Shown here piece by piece: positions 9,307 through 17,574 of a stretch of 64,000 bases of DNA; position 1 is the stretch's first letter; each line of letters begins with the position of its first letter. Below the pieces are notes generated by a model, which saw nothing but the letters and a program-made list of their open reading frames with translations, searched no databases and was not told the DNA's origin. This DNA comes from Streptomyces poonensis (GTDB lineage: Bacteria; Actinomycetota; Actinomycetes; Streptomycetales; Streptomycetaceae). Position numbers and translations under genes: made by a program. The DNA lies in the NCBI RefSeq assembly GCF_014650915.1, contig NZ_BMVW01000002.1:695960-759959 (forward strand). The letters are read 5' to 3'.

Positions 9307-9666
9307 GTGGGATACGTCGTCCGTGATCAGTGGCAACAGCACTATGCCGAGGGGAACGGGTTTCGGCAGCTGGGTGAGCGCGAGCGAGCGCTGTTCGCCG
9401 AACACACCCCGGTGCCTGACGGTGGCGGGCGGGCCCTCGAGGTGGGCTGCGGCACCGGAGACCTGGCTGCCTGCCTTGCGTCCCTCGGTCACGTCGTGGA
9501 CGCCGTCGACTTCGCCGACAGCGCGATCACCCGGGCCCGGAAGGAGCACGCCGGTATCGAGAAGGTGCGGAAGGTACTTTGGTCTGCCTGGACATAGAGC
9601 GAGATGACCCGATGGAGCTGAACGAGGGCGGCTACGACCTGATCACCATGCGTCTGATGTACCCGT
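9307..9666 (+). pseudogene. Class I SAM-dependent methyltransferase, broken
   Basis: It starts GTG (GYVVRDQWQQHYAEG) with the SAM motif I LEVGCGTGDLAA and motif II VDAVDFADSAI. A frameshift near 9575 ends the frame at 9597, while homology continues in another frame (CLDIERDDP, then GGYDLITMRLMYP) to about 9665. There the sequence switches to an unrelated SUKH gene. The substrate-binding C-terminal half is gone, so it cannot be functional. It followed the NUDIX-kinase gene in the original operon. Confidence 0.75.
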
Positions 9667-10081
9667 CACACTCCCCGACATACTGTTGGACCTGCTCCGC
9701 GATCAGAACGGTGGCCAGGTCAGCGACAGCCGGAGTGCCTTCCCCACAAACCGGCCGACCTCATGGGGTGCCGACTACGTTCCGTTCGACAGCATGATGG
9801 GCATCGGTCACCGCGAGCGAACGCTGTCCATGCTCGACAGCCCGTACCTGGTCGAGGAATGGGGCCTGCCCGCGGCAGTGGTGCTGGTTGCGGGTGACGG
9901 GCATTACTGGATTGGGATCGACTACCGGACCTGCGGCCGAGACAGGGAACCGTCCGTTACCTGGTTCGATGCGGACGACAACTCGGAACTGGTCCTCGCA
10001 CCGGACTTCCGCTCCTTCATCAAGGGACTCACCTCCGCCCGGGAGTTCGAGAGCGAGCGGAACGAAGGCTCACCCGACTGA
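9663..10081 (+). pseudogene. SMI1/KNR4 (SUKH) family protein, N-terminally truncated
   Basis: The frame reads VTLPDILLDLLRDQNGG, then FPTNRPTSWGADYVPF, MMGIG and ending YLVEEWGLP with GDGHYWIGIDY, the typical SUKH core. SUKH proteins are mostly immunity proteins against contact-dependent or polymorphic toxins. The first ~20-40 residues are missing where methyltransferase sequence abuts. A start inside the frame (TTG 9686) is possible but without a ribosome site. Treated as a remnant; residual expression from the upstream operon cannot be excluded. Confidence 0.7.
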
Positions 10082-10159
10082 CCTCACCGGCGAAGCGCCC
10101 ACCAGCCGAGGTCAGTTCCCCGCCACGAGCCTCATCACCGGGGCGAACCATATCTGGTT

Positions 10160-10300
10160 CGGCACGAGTTCGCCCACGGACACGGCATGCGCCACTGCCG
10201 CTACCGGGGACAGAGGAAAGTCCACTTGCAGCATGTGTTCACGGCTATCGCCGTGAACATCGAGCGCCTCAGCGGCCTGCCACCGGCGGTGGATACCTAC
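10160..10300 (+). pseudogene. IS1182-type transposase, C-terminal scrap
   Basis: In one frame the sequence reads EFAHGHGMRHCRYRGQRKVH and continues LQHVFTAIAVNIERLSG. This is the characteristic last part of DDE transposases of the IS1182 group. Nothing else of the element is visible on either side. It marks another old insertion at the edge of the lanthipeptide-type locus. Confidence 0.6.
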
Positions 10301-10484
10301 TCACCGCGATCACCGACTGCCTTCCATAATTCCACGGATCAACACGAGATCCCCCGGTCGAGATCCTGGCGGACCCTGGGCAGTTGACCTTGACCACGGG
10401 CACCGAGCACAGCATGTTCCGGCACGGCTTCGCGGACCGTGCGGTATGCGGGACATCGGGCGGCGCCCGTGAAATGCTGGCGGC

Positions 10485-10850
10485 ATGCTTGACCACATCG
10501 GGCTCGAGGTCCAGGACATCGCGGCCAGCGGGCAGTTCTACGACGCCGTTCTGAAGCCTTTGGGCATCGGCAGGACGAAACAGTTCGGCGAGCTCATCAG
10601 CTACGGCACCACGGGAGACACGCTGTGGCTGGTACCCGCCACCGAGGGGGCTCCGGTCCGGGAGATGCACATCGCTTTCGCCGCTTCCGACCGGGAGGCG
10701 GTCGACGCCTTCCATGCCGCGGCGATGGCGGCCGGGGCAGAGTCCCTGCACGCGCCGCGCCTTTGGCCCGAATATCACGATTCCTACTATGGGGCGTTCG
10801 TCCGCGATCCGGACGGCAACAACATCGAGGCCGTCTGTCACGCCCCCTGA
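10485..10850 (+). CDS. VOC (glyoxalase/bleomycin-resistance fold) family protein
   Basis: A 121-residue single-domain protein with two beta-alpha-beta-beta-beta units: MLDHIGLEVQDIAASGQFYD at the front and YYGAFVRDPDGNNIEAVCH at the end. The His near the N-terminus and the Glu in NIEAVCH are usual metal ligands of the family. It reads towards the encapsulin-type operon, 157 bp before a DHA2 exporter. VOC proteins of this size include drug-binding resistance proteins as well as isomerases and dioxygenases. A self-resistance role is possible given the neighbourhood but cannot be told from sequence. Confidence 0.85.
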   Translation: MLDHIGLEVQDIAASGQFYDAVLKPLGIGRTKQFGELISYGTTGDTLWLVPATEGAPVREMHIAFAASDREAVDAFHAAAMAAGAESLHAPRLWPEYHDSYYGAFVRDPDGNNIEAVCHAP

Positions 10851-11006
10851 CCAGTGTCGGCCGATTTCTGCCCAGTGTCGAGCCGAACACCGTCAGCGAG
10901 ACAGCGAGTTGCTCCCCCATGTCAAGGTGCAGCAATCTCCGATCCGCCGCCGGTTCGATAAGCAACGTGAATACTGGCTGACCTCACACGCTTCTAGCCT
11001 TGAAGC

Positions 11007-12536
11007 ATGACATCACCAGCTCATCAGCGGGAATCGGCGCAGCCGGACGGACTGCGCTGGATTGCGCTCGCCATCGTGATGACCGCGGCCTTCATGGACC
11101 TCGTCGATGTCACGATCGTCAACATCGCCGTACCTTCCATTCTGCGGGATACGGGCGCGTCGTTCAGTCAAATTCAATGGATTGTCGCCGGTTACTCACT
11201 GACGTTCGCGGTCGGACTGATCACCGGTGGCAGGCTGGGCGACATTTATGGTCGCAAGCGTATTTTCCTCGTCGGTGTCACCGGATTCACGCTCGCTTCC
11301 GGGCTGTGCGGCTTCGCTGTGAATGCGGAGATGCTACTCGTGTCCCGGCTCGCGCAGGGCTGCGCTGCAGCGCTGATGGTTCCGCAGGTCTTGTCCATCG
11401 TGCACGCCACCTTTCCGGCCCATGAACGCGGCAAGGTGTTCGGCCTGTTCGGTGCCATCACCGGCCTGGCCGGAGTCAGCGGACCGCTGCTGGGCGCGCT
11501 GCTCACCCAGTGGGACCTTTTCGGACTTGCATGGCGGCCGATCTTCCTGGTCAACGTGCCCGTGGGCGTGGCGTCCGTGCTGCTGGGCCGTCGTTTCATC
11601 TCCGAGTCCCGGTCGTCGCACGCGCTCCGGCTCGACCTGGTCGGCGTGGCGATCGCCACCGCAGGTCTGCTGATGCTGCTTTACCCGCTCACCCGCGGCC
11701 ATGACCTTGACTGGCCCCTGTGGAGTGTGCTGTCCATGGTCGGGTCCGTCGTTGCCTTCGGAGGTTTGGTGGCCTATGAGCGGGTCAAGGCCCGCAAGGA
11801 CGGATCCCCGCTGATCGAGCTTTCCCTCTTCCGAGTGAAGAGTTTCCGTGCGGGCATCCTGGTGCAGCTCGCCGCCGGCATCGCCTTCGGCGTCTTCTTC
11901 CTGGTCTGGACGCTCTACATGCAGGTGGGTCTCGGCTGGAGCGTGCTGCGGGCAGGTCTGATGGGGGTTCCGTTCTCGATCGCGGTGGCGGCGGCGGCCG
12001 GCATCTCCGTGCAGGTCCTGGTCCCGCGGTGGGGACGCGCGGTGTTGCAGGCCGGGGCGCTGGCCATGGCCGCGGGAATGCTGCTGTACGTCTGGGAGGC
12101 CGACCGGTACGGCTTGGGCATCTCTCCCTGGTGGATGGTCCCGCCGCTGGTGGTCATGGGCATCGGTATGGGGCTGATCCTGGCGCCGCTGACCGACGCG
12201 GTGCTGGCCGAGGTGCCGCGGGAGCACTCCGGCTCCGCGTCCGGTCTGATCAACACCACGCTTCAGGTGGGGCTGGCGATGGGGCTCGGGCTGACCTCGT
12301 TGATCTTCTTCGGCACCATCGGCAGTGGGCTCGCCCCGCAGTCGGTCGGTCCGGCTTTCGCCGATGCCTTCGCCCACTCTCTGAAGTGGTCCGCCGGATT
12401 GATGGCCGTGGTCTTCCTGCTGATGTACGCCCTGCCGGCCGGGCCCCGGAGCCGACGGGACGGCGATGTGGACGACGGCGAGCCGTGGGCGATGGCCACC
12501 GGAGCACCCGAGCACGACGGCGGCCTCCCTGGGTGA
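11007..12536 (+). CDS. MFS drug exporter, DHA2 (EmrB/QacA) family
   Basis: A 509-residue inner-membrane proton antiporter with about 14 membrane segments. The family motifs are present: LVDVTIVNIAVPSI in TM1, GGRLGDIYGRKR in the loop after TM2, and motif C around ITGLAGVSGPLLGALL in TM5. The length is normal. It ends 402 bp before the convergent biosynthetic operon at 12938-17574, so export of that operon's product is an attractive inference. The substrate cannot be read from sequence. Confidence 0.92.
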   Translation: MTSPAHQRESAQPDGLRWIALAIVMTAAFMDLVDVTIVNIAVPSILRDTGASFSQIQWIVAGYSLTFAVGLITGGRLGDIYGRKRIFLVGVTGFTLASGLCGFAVNAEMLLVSRLAQGCAAALMVPQVLSIVHATFPAHERGKVFGLFGAITGLAGVSGPLLGALLTQWDLFGLAWRPIFLVNVPVGVASVLLGRRFISESRSSHALRLDLVGVAIATAGLLMLLYPLTRGHDLDWPLWSVLSMVGSVVAFGGLVAYERVKARKDGSPLIELSLFRVKSFRAGILVQLAAGIAFGVFFLVWTLYMQVGLGWSVLRAGLMGVPFSIAVAAAAGISVQVLVPRWGRAVLQAGALAMAAGMLLYVWEADRYGLGISPWWMVPPLVVMGIGMGLILAPLTDAVLAEVPREHSGSASGLINTTLQVGLAMGLGLTSLIFFGTIGSGLAPQSVGPAFADAFAHSLKWSAGLMAVVFLLMYALPAGPRSRRDGDVDDGEPWAMATGAPEHDGGLPG

Positions 12537-12937
12537 GGGCCGTCGGCCCCGACCGCATCGTGGACGCTGGGGGTGCGTCGGCTGCCCGACCCCGGCCGCC
12601 GTTCACGCGGTGACGATGGCACCCGCCGGCGAGCCACTGAGGATGAATGACCCGGTGCGGCTGCGGCGGAAGTGGACGTAGGCGTCGAGGGCCACGGGAC
12701 CGGCGGTGCGGAACACCGCCCGGACGGTGTCGTCGACCGCCTGGGAAACCGGCCGCGGCTGACGAGTCGTTGGGGGACACGTCCACGTCACCGGTGTCGT
12801 CGATGGAAACGGGCGGTCACCGGCTGCGGTGCTCACGCCATGTACACGGACCCACCGGGCACGTCGATGGTCGCGAGGGCGCTGATGAGGCCGGCCGGGC
12901 AAGAACGACCACCGGGCCGCCTCGGTGCCGGGCCGGT
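12537..12937. other. Intergenic region between convergent genes; possible small remnant
   Basis: No intact gene is visible. On the minus strand, 12603-12750 can be read as AVDDTVRAVFRTAGPVALDA followed by a beta-rich tail. It looks protein-like, but I could not assign it to a family and it has no start. It may be the tail of a lost gene. Confidence 0.35.
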
Positions 12938-14797
12938 TCACAACGTGCTCCACTCGCCGATCGCAGCGGCCAGCACGGCCAGGGCCTGCCTGAACTCGTC
13001 GGCATGGACACGTTCGTGTGGTGTGTGGTCGAGTGCGGAGTCACCGGGCCCGTAGGCGACCATGGGGACGCCGTGCCAGGTGGTCGCCAGGGTGTTCATG
13101 TCGCTGCTGCCTTTCTTGAGCAGGTGGCGCGGGGAGATACCGACGGAGTGGAAAGCCCGTTGGAAGGCCCTGACCAGCGCACTGCTGCGGGAGGTGACCG
13201 CACCGGGAGTCGCCCGCAGAACGTCCAGCCGGACCGGGCCGGTGTCCACGGCAGGGAGGGAGGCCAGAAGCCGGTCGAGACCGAGTGACGGGGGCACCCG
13301 TACGTCGACCACGGCTTCGCCGTTCTGCGCGTCGCCTTCGTTGACCGCGCGCATGCCGAGCACCGCGGTCAGGGCGTGCCGATCCAGTCCGTGGACCGCG
13401 GCGCGGATCGCCCGGAGGGAGTCGAGCAGGTGGTCGGCCGCTGTCCTGGCCCCCTCCCCCGCGGTGTGCCGCGTGGGTTGCCGCACGCCGAGCCGGAGCT
13501 TGACCAGGCCGTAGTACCCGATGGTCAGGGCGGCCGCGCCACTCGGCTCGCCCACGACGACCGCGTCGGCCGGGTAGTGGTCGCGGACGTGGAAGGCTCC
13601 GGCTCCGGTCACCTCCTCCTGGACCGCCCCGACAACCCGCAGCTGCACACCGTCGGGAAGGTCCGGGCGCGCCAGAGTCTGCAGATACGTCACAAGACTC
13701 CCCTTGGCGTCCACGCACCCTCGTCCGGTCAGGGCATCGCCCTCCCAGCGGGTCGGCCAGCGGTACGGCACCGTGTCGAGGTGGCCGAGCATCAGCAGCC
13801 GCCGCGGGCCCGAGCCTCGGGTCGCGACGAGGTTACCGGCCGCATCGATCTCTGCTGTGATCCCGTGGTCGGCGCACCACTGGGCGAGGAACTCCGCGAG
13901 CTCCCGCTCGTCGCCGGACACGGACGACAGCTCGACGGCGCGGGCCAGGAGCGTGAGGTCCGGTGAGCGGGCCGGTGCCCGCCAGAACCAGGTGCCGTCG
14001 CGGGCGGACAGGGTGTGGGGACCGGTGACGGCGACGTCGCAGGTGCCGCCGAGGGCGATCTCCGCAGCCCGTACTTTCTGTCGCATGCCGCCACGGGCGT
14101 ACCGCTGTCCCTCGCCGGCTGTCAGGTGCCGCAGGGTGCCGGAGGCGGCATGCGCATCGGGATCGGCGAGCAGGCCGGCCGTGCCCGTGACCAGCCTGAG
14201 GTGGTCGGCGTCCAGGGCCCTGGCGACCTCGGCGGCCAGGACATCGGCGTCCACGTTCAGCGGCGTACCGCCGTCGACGTCGGCCACCGGCGGTGACAGG
14301 CACACGACGTCGAAGACGTCGAGCAGGCCGCTCAACCGGGAGGTGTCCACCCGGATCGCCGTCCCCGCACGCTGGTCGCGGACCACGCATCCGCGGCCGT
14401 CCAGCACAGCCCGCAGAGGTCCGACGGGCTCGGCGCTGACCAGGGATCCGGTGTGGCCGGTCGCCGCGAGCACCGACATGCCGCGGCGCGCCAGTCTCTC
14501 CTCGACCAGCGGCAGGGTGATCTGCCGGTACGCCGTGACGATGTGCGGCACCTCCTCCGCGGGGCAGTACCGCACCTCGCCGCCCCGAAGTCGAAGGGTG
14601 CGCGCCGGACGTCCGATGCGGCGGTAGTACTCGGCGATGGCCACCGATCCACCGGCGACCAGCAGCAGCCGCACGCCTCGCTGGTGCAGGGCGCGCACCT
14701 CGTCGAAGACCCTGTCGTGACGCAGGGTGGCACTGCCCAGCTTGACGACGTGGAGCGCGGCACCACGTGAGTCGGCGACTTCACCCAGGACCGACAT
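12938..14797 (-). CDS. Bifunctional LysZ-like amino acid kinase - LysK-like M20 deacylase (carrier-protein amino acid biosynthesis)
   Basis: A 619-residue fusion. Residues ~15-265 are an amino acid kinase of the ArgB/LysZ type (HVVKLGSATLRHD, LLLVAGGSV, RGGMRQKVRAAEIAL). Residues ~275-612 are an M20 metallopeptidase of the LysK/ArgE type: GHLDTVP (~337), GRGCVDAKGS (~360), QEEVTGAG (~395), VVGEPSG, KKGSSDMNTL (~560, close to the LysK KTGTSDMN signature) and DHTPHERV (~592), so the zinc ligands are all present. In lysine and arginine synthesis through LysW-type amino-group carrier proteins, LysZ phosphorylates the carrier-bound amino acid and LysK releases the product. Start ATG with AGGGGG upstream. 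It is the last gene of the encapsulin-type operon. Having both activities in one chain is unusual. Substrate unknown. Confidence 0.88.
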   Translation of the reverse strand: MSVLGEVADSRGAALHVVKLGSATLRHDRVFDEVRALHQRGVRLLLVAGGSVAIAEYYRRIGRPARTLRLRGGEVRYCPAEEVPHIVTAYRQITLPLVEERLARRGMSVLAATGHTGSLVSAEPVGPLRAVLDGRGCVVRDQRAGTAIRVDTSRLSGLLDVFDVVCLSPPVADVDGGTPLNVDADVLAAEVARALDADHLRLVTGTAGLLADPDAHAASGTLRHLTAGEGQRYARGGMRQKVRAAEIALGGTCDVAVTGPHTLSARDGTWFWRAPARSPDLTLLARAVELSSVSGDERELAEFLAQWCADHGITAEIDAAGNLVATRGSGPRRLLMLGHLDTVPYRWPTRWEGDALTGRGCVDAKGSLVTYLQTLARPDLPDGVQLRVVGAVQEEVTGAGAFHVRDHYPADAVVVGEPSGAAALTIGYYGLVKLRLGVRQPTRHTAGEGARTAADHLLDSLRAIRAAVHGLDRHALTAVLGMRAVNEGDAQNGEAVVDVRVPPSLGLDRLLASLPAVDTGPVRLDVLRATPGAVTSRSSALVRAFQRAFHSVGISPRHLLKKGSSDMNTLATTWHGVPMVAYGPGDSALDHTPHERVHADEFRQALAVLAAAIGEWSTL

Positions 14798-14851
14798 ACA
14801 AGTCGTCCCCCCTCGTGCTCGTTCGGCGGCCGGGAGCAGTCTTCGGCGGGA

Positions 14852-15622
14852 TCAGCCGATACCCCGGGTATTCCCTCCGTCGGCCACCAGGACAGTGCCG
14901 GTGACGAAGCCGGCCTGTTCGCTGGCGAGGAAGGCGGCGAGGCTCCCGAGGTCCTGTGCCCGGCCGATCCGCCCGAGGGGCAGTTCGCGGGCGATCTCGG
15001 CGATGCGCCGCTCGGCCTCCGGGCCGTACTGCCGGTCGAGGATCGGGGTCCGGTGGAACCCGGGGGCCAGGACGTTGACCGTGACTCCGGCGGCACCGAA
15101 GGAGTGCACCAGTCCCTTGACCAGACCGAGGACACCCAGCCGGGCCACGGAGGACAGCCCGCTGCCGGGGTGCGGCTGGCGCACCGACTCGGAGGTGACC
15201 AAGATGATGCGGCCCCATCCGGCGGCGATGAGATGGGGGGCCGCGGCGAGGGAGAGGGCCACGTGTGGCAGCAGGTTGTCGTTGACCGCCGCCCGGTACT
15301 CCGCCACCGTGAAGCCGTCCACGGGTCCGAACGGCACTCCTCCTGAGTTGGTCACCGCGATGTGCAGGTTCCCGAACTCCTGCGCGACGTGGTCGACCCA
15401 CGCGGCGACTGCGTGCTCGTCCCGCAGGTCCACCGTGCTGCCGAGCACGCGGCCCTTGCCGCAGCCGTCGACTTCCTCCTGTGCTCGCGCCAGCCTGTCC
15501 CGGTCCCTGCCGCAGATGGCGACGTCGGCGCCTTCGGCGGCCAGGGCGCGGGCGACGGCGAGCCCGAGGCCGCTGGTGGAGGCCGCGACGAGCGCGGCGC
15601 GTCCTTCCAGGCCGAGATCCAC
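14852..15622 (-). CDS. Atypical short-chain dehydrogenase/reductase (SDR)
   Basis: A 256-residue Rossmann protein. The nucleotide-binding motif is AASTSGLG (res 13-20) in place of TGxxxGxG, and NSGG replaces NNAG. The catalytic serine is kept (LVTSES), but where YxxxK is expected the sequence is SSVARLG, apparently S and R at the Tyr and Lys positions. The C-terminal cap GFVTGTVLVADGG is normal. GTG was chosen as start because GAGGAG lies eight bases upstream. The gene sits between the sulfotransferase and the kinase/deacylase with short gaps, clearly one operon. It could be a reductase with altered chemistry, or a binding protein. Confidence 0.87.
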   Translation of the reverse strand: MDLGLEGRAALVAASTSGLGLAVARALAAEGADVAICGRDRDRLARAQEEVDGCGKGRVLGSTVDLRDEHAVAAWVDHVAQEFGNLHIAVTNSGGVPFGPVDGFTVAEYRAAVNDNLLPHVALSLAAAPHLIAAGWGRIILVTSESVRQPHPGSGLSSVARLGVLGLVKGLVHSFGAAGVTVNVLAPGFHRTPILDRQYGPEAERRIAEIARELPLGRIGRAQDLGSLAAFLASEQAGFVTGTVLVADGGNTRGIG

Positions 15623-15687
15623 TCGCGCAACTCCTCTTCCTTGTCGTGACAGTTCCTTCTGTCCTGACGGTTTCGTTCGCGGCGTGC

Positions 15688-16623
15688 TCACGGCCGGGCA
15701 GACAGCAGCGGGTAGCCGTACCGGGGCAGCAAGGGGGCGGCGATGCATGTCGCGGTGGTGAGGTCGCGGCCGGGCAACTGCGTCCTCCAGCGCTCGTCCG
15801 GCCGGATCAGGGTGTCGCCCCGGTGCAGCCGGTCGGGGTTGCCGGTGACGGTGTGGTTGCCGGTGAGGCCGACCTTCCCGAAGGCGTCCACCGGTGACGG
15901 GTCGTCGAGCCCGGCGAAGCGCAGTACCTGGGTGACGACCGCCTCCGGCCGGCGCGCCAGGTCCTCGTGGCGGATGCGCAGGTACCGGTCGGCGGCGGCG
16001 CGGCCGACGCATTCCGAGGCGAGGTTGAAGGCCAGCCAGTACGCGGTGCTGCGTGCGGCACTCATCGGGCCGATGTAGTGCTTGGCGCGCCGGTACGACA
16101 GCGCGGTGGCCCGCGGATCGCGCACGATGTGCACCACCCGCGTCTCGACGTCCGTACGGCCGAGCAGGGCAGCCGCCTCGGCGGGGTACTTCGAGCCGTC
16201 GACGACGAGCCGTTCGCCTCCGCGGGTGCCGAGCAGCCGGTACACGTCGGTCATGCGGTCGAGGTGTTGTTCGGTGCCCGGGGCCGGCCGGGCGGTTCCG
16301 CACGCCTCGGCGAGACGGGCGCGGGTGTGCCGGGTGCGCAGCAGCGTGTGCTGCCGCGTCACCATCAGTCGGGCGTCGGCCTCCGGCGTGGTCCGGGCGG
16401 TGGCGGCGTGCAGCACGGACGACCAGAGCGGGCACGCGCGCAGGCCCAGGCCGCAGCCGCAGGTGGAGTTGGTGCCCGTGTGCAGTACTCCGTTCTGCCA
16501 GAGGTAGTGGAGTTCGCCGACGTGCAGCACACCGGGGAGTTCGTTGAGGACGTTGCCCAGCACGGTGCTGCCGCTGCGCATCCATCCGGTGATGTAGAGG
16601 ACGCGGGGACGGTGTCCGGCCAT
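15688..16623 (-). CDS. PAPS-dependent sulfotransferase
   Basis: A 311-residue cytosolic sulfotransferase that would move a sulfuryl group from PAPS to a hydroxyl. The 5'-phosphosulfate loop is GWMRSGSTVLGN (res ~13-24) and the 3'-phosphate motif is IVRDPRATALS (~res 164-174). A CGCGLGLRACPLW cluster sits near residue 56. The ATG at 16623 is preferred; a TTG at 16656 in the same frame would add eleven residues. It lies only tens of bases after the capsid-like gene. In azinomycin-type pathways a sulfate is installed on a carrier-bound diamino dihydroxy acid and later eliminated to close an aziridine; this enzyme could do the same. Confidence 0.88.
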   Translation of the reverse strand: MAGHRPRVLYITGWMRSGSTVLGNVLNELPGVLHVGELHYLWQNGVLHTGTNSTCGCGLGLRACPLWSSVLHAATARTTPEADARLMVTRQHTLLRTRHTRARLAEACGTARPAPGTEQHLDRMTDVYRLLGTRGGERLVVDGSKYPAEAAALLGRTDVETRVVHIVRDPRATALSYRRAKHYIGPMSAARSTAYWLAFNLASECVGRAAADRYLRIRHEDLARRPEAVVTQVLRFAGLDDPSPVDAFGKVGLTGNHTVTGNPDRLHRGDTLIRPDERWRTQLPGRDLTTATCIAAPLLPRYGYPLLSARP

Positions 16624-16671
16624 CAACGGCTGAGGACCCTTCTCTGTCGTGGACAAGTGGCGGTCGGATGG

Positions 16672-17574
16672 TCAGTCCCGTGACAGCAGCAACAGATGTT
16701 GCGGCAGGTGGACCGCCAGGCCGATCCGAGTGGTCGCCTCGATGACGTCACCGCCCCGCGCGCCGATGCCCCTGCGCAGGCCGATCGACGCGACGTCGGG
16801 AAGGAGGAGGGTGGCCGCGGCCCGGAAGTCTCCGAGGAGGACCTGGCCCCGGGGAATCATCCGGGTGCGGGAGACCGTGATGCCGGCTTCGGCGAGCAGA
16901 CCCAGCACGCCGTCCCTGACGAGTCGCCAGTAGGTGGAGGGGTGCACGACGATGCCGTCGCACGAGCCTCCGGTCTCCTCCACCTCGGCAGCGGCGAGAG
17001 CGATGGAATCGGAGATGTCGCCGATGTCGGGGCCGAGCGCGGCATGGCGCAGCCCCGGGAGGGTGAGCAGTCCGGGGATCGCCTTGTCGGCAGTGCCGTG
17101 CAGCAGTGACTCGTTCTCCACGACGGACAGCCGCACCAGGACCCGGTGGTCGACGAACGACGCCAGCAAGGAGGGCTCGTCGAGCAGTCCGGCGGGCAAG
17201 GGCACGGACACCGACAGATCGGTGAGCTGGGCCTCGCCCACGCGCGGTGAGAAGGCATTCTCGGGTGTGCCGCGGTACGAGGTGCCGGCCGTGCACGGAT
17301 CGGCGGCAGGCGGTTCGTGGACGTAGGCGACACCGCTATCGGACACCGAGGCGCTTTTCAGCAGGTGCCGGACGGCGTAACGAGGACGTGTGGCGAAGAG
17401 CGGGAAAGCCGCCGGCAGATGGGCCCGGAACGGAACCACCCGGTCTTCCGCACCGGACGCGCCGTGAACGGCCCATGCGAATTCCTCACCCGGGCTGCGT
17501 GTCCGTAGGGCCGGGTCGGCAAGCGGGACCGAGATCCCCTGGTGGACGGCGGGTCCGGCGGTCGCACCGCGCAT
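16672..17574 (-). CDS. HK97-fold capsid-like protein, natural-product (family 3) encapsulin type
   Basis: A 300-residue shell protein. The middle aligns by eye with HK97 phage capsid: a long E-loop region (res ~65-130), then FVDHRVLVRLSVVENESLLHG matching the spine helix that ends in the LLNGDGT motif, the P-domain helix, CDGIVVHPSTYWRL, VLLGDFRAAATLLL and the final strands EATTRIGLAVHLPQHLLLLS. No terminase, portal, protease or tail genes lie nearby, so it is not a prophage gene. Instead it heads an operon with sulfotransferase, SDR and carrier-protein enzymes, the context described for family 3 encapsulins in Streptomyces. Start ATG with GAGGAG upstream. The function, enclosing part of the pathway, is inferred. 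Confidence 0.85.
   Translation of the reverse strand: MRGATAGPAVHQGISVPLADPALRTRSPGEEFAWAVHGASGAEDRVVPFRAHLPAAFPLFATRPRYAVRHLLKSASVSDSGVAYVHEPPAADPCTAGTSYRGTPENAFSPRVGEAQLTDLSVSVPLPAGLLDEPSLLASFVDHRVLVRLSVVENESLLHGTADKAIPGLLTLPGLRHAALGPDIGDISDSIALAAAEVEETGGSCDGIVVHPSTYWRLVRDGVLGLLAEAGITVSRTRMIPRGQVLLGDFRAAATLLLPDVASIGLRRGIGARGGDVIEATTRIGLAVHLPQHLLLLSRD

Noticed and set aside
12603..12953. A 116-codon minus-strand gene
   Set aside because: The last third looks protein-like but the N-terminal part is shadow sequence and I could not assign a family, so it is only noted in the intergenic entry.
16672..17574. Interpretation of the HK97-fold protein as a prophage capsid
   Set aside because: No portal, terminase, protease, scaffold or tail gene is nearby, and the gene is in an operon with metabolic enzymes and a LysR regulator.
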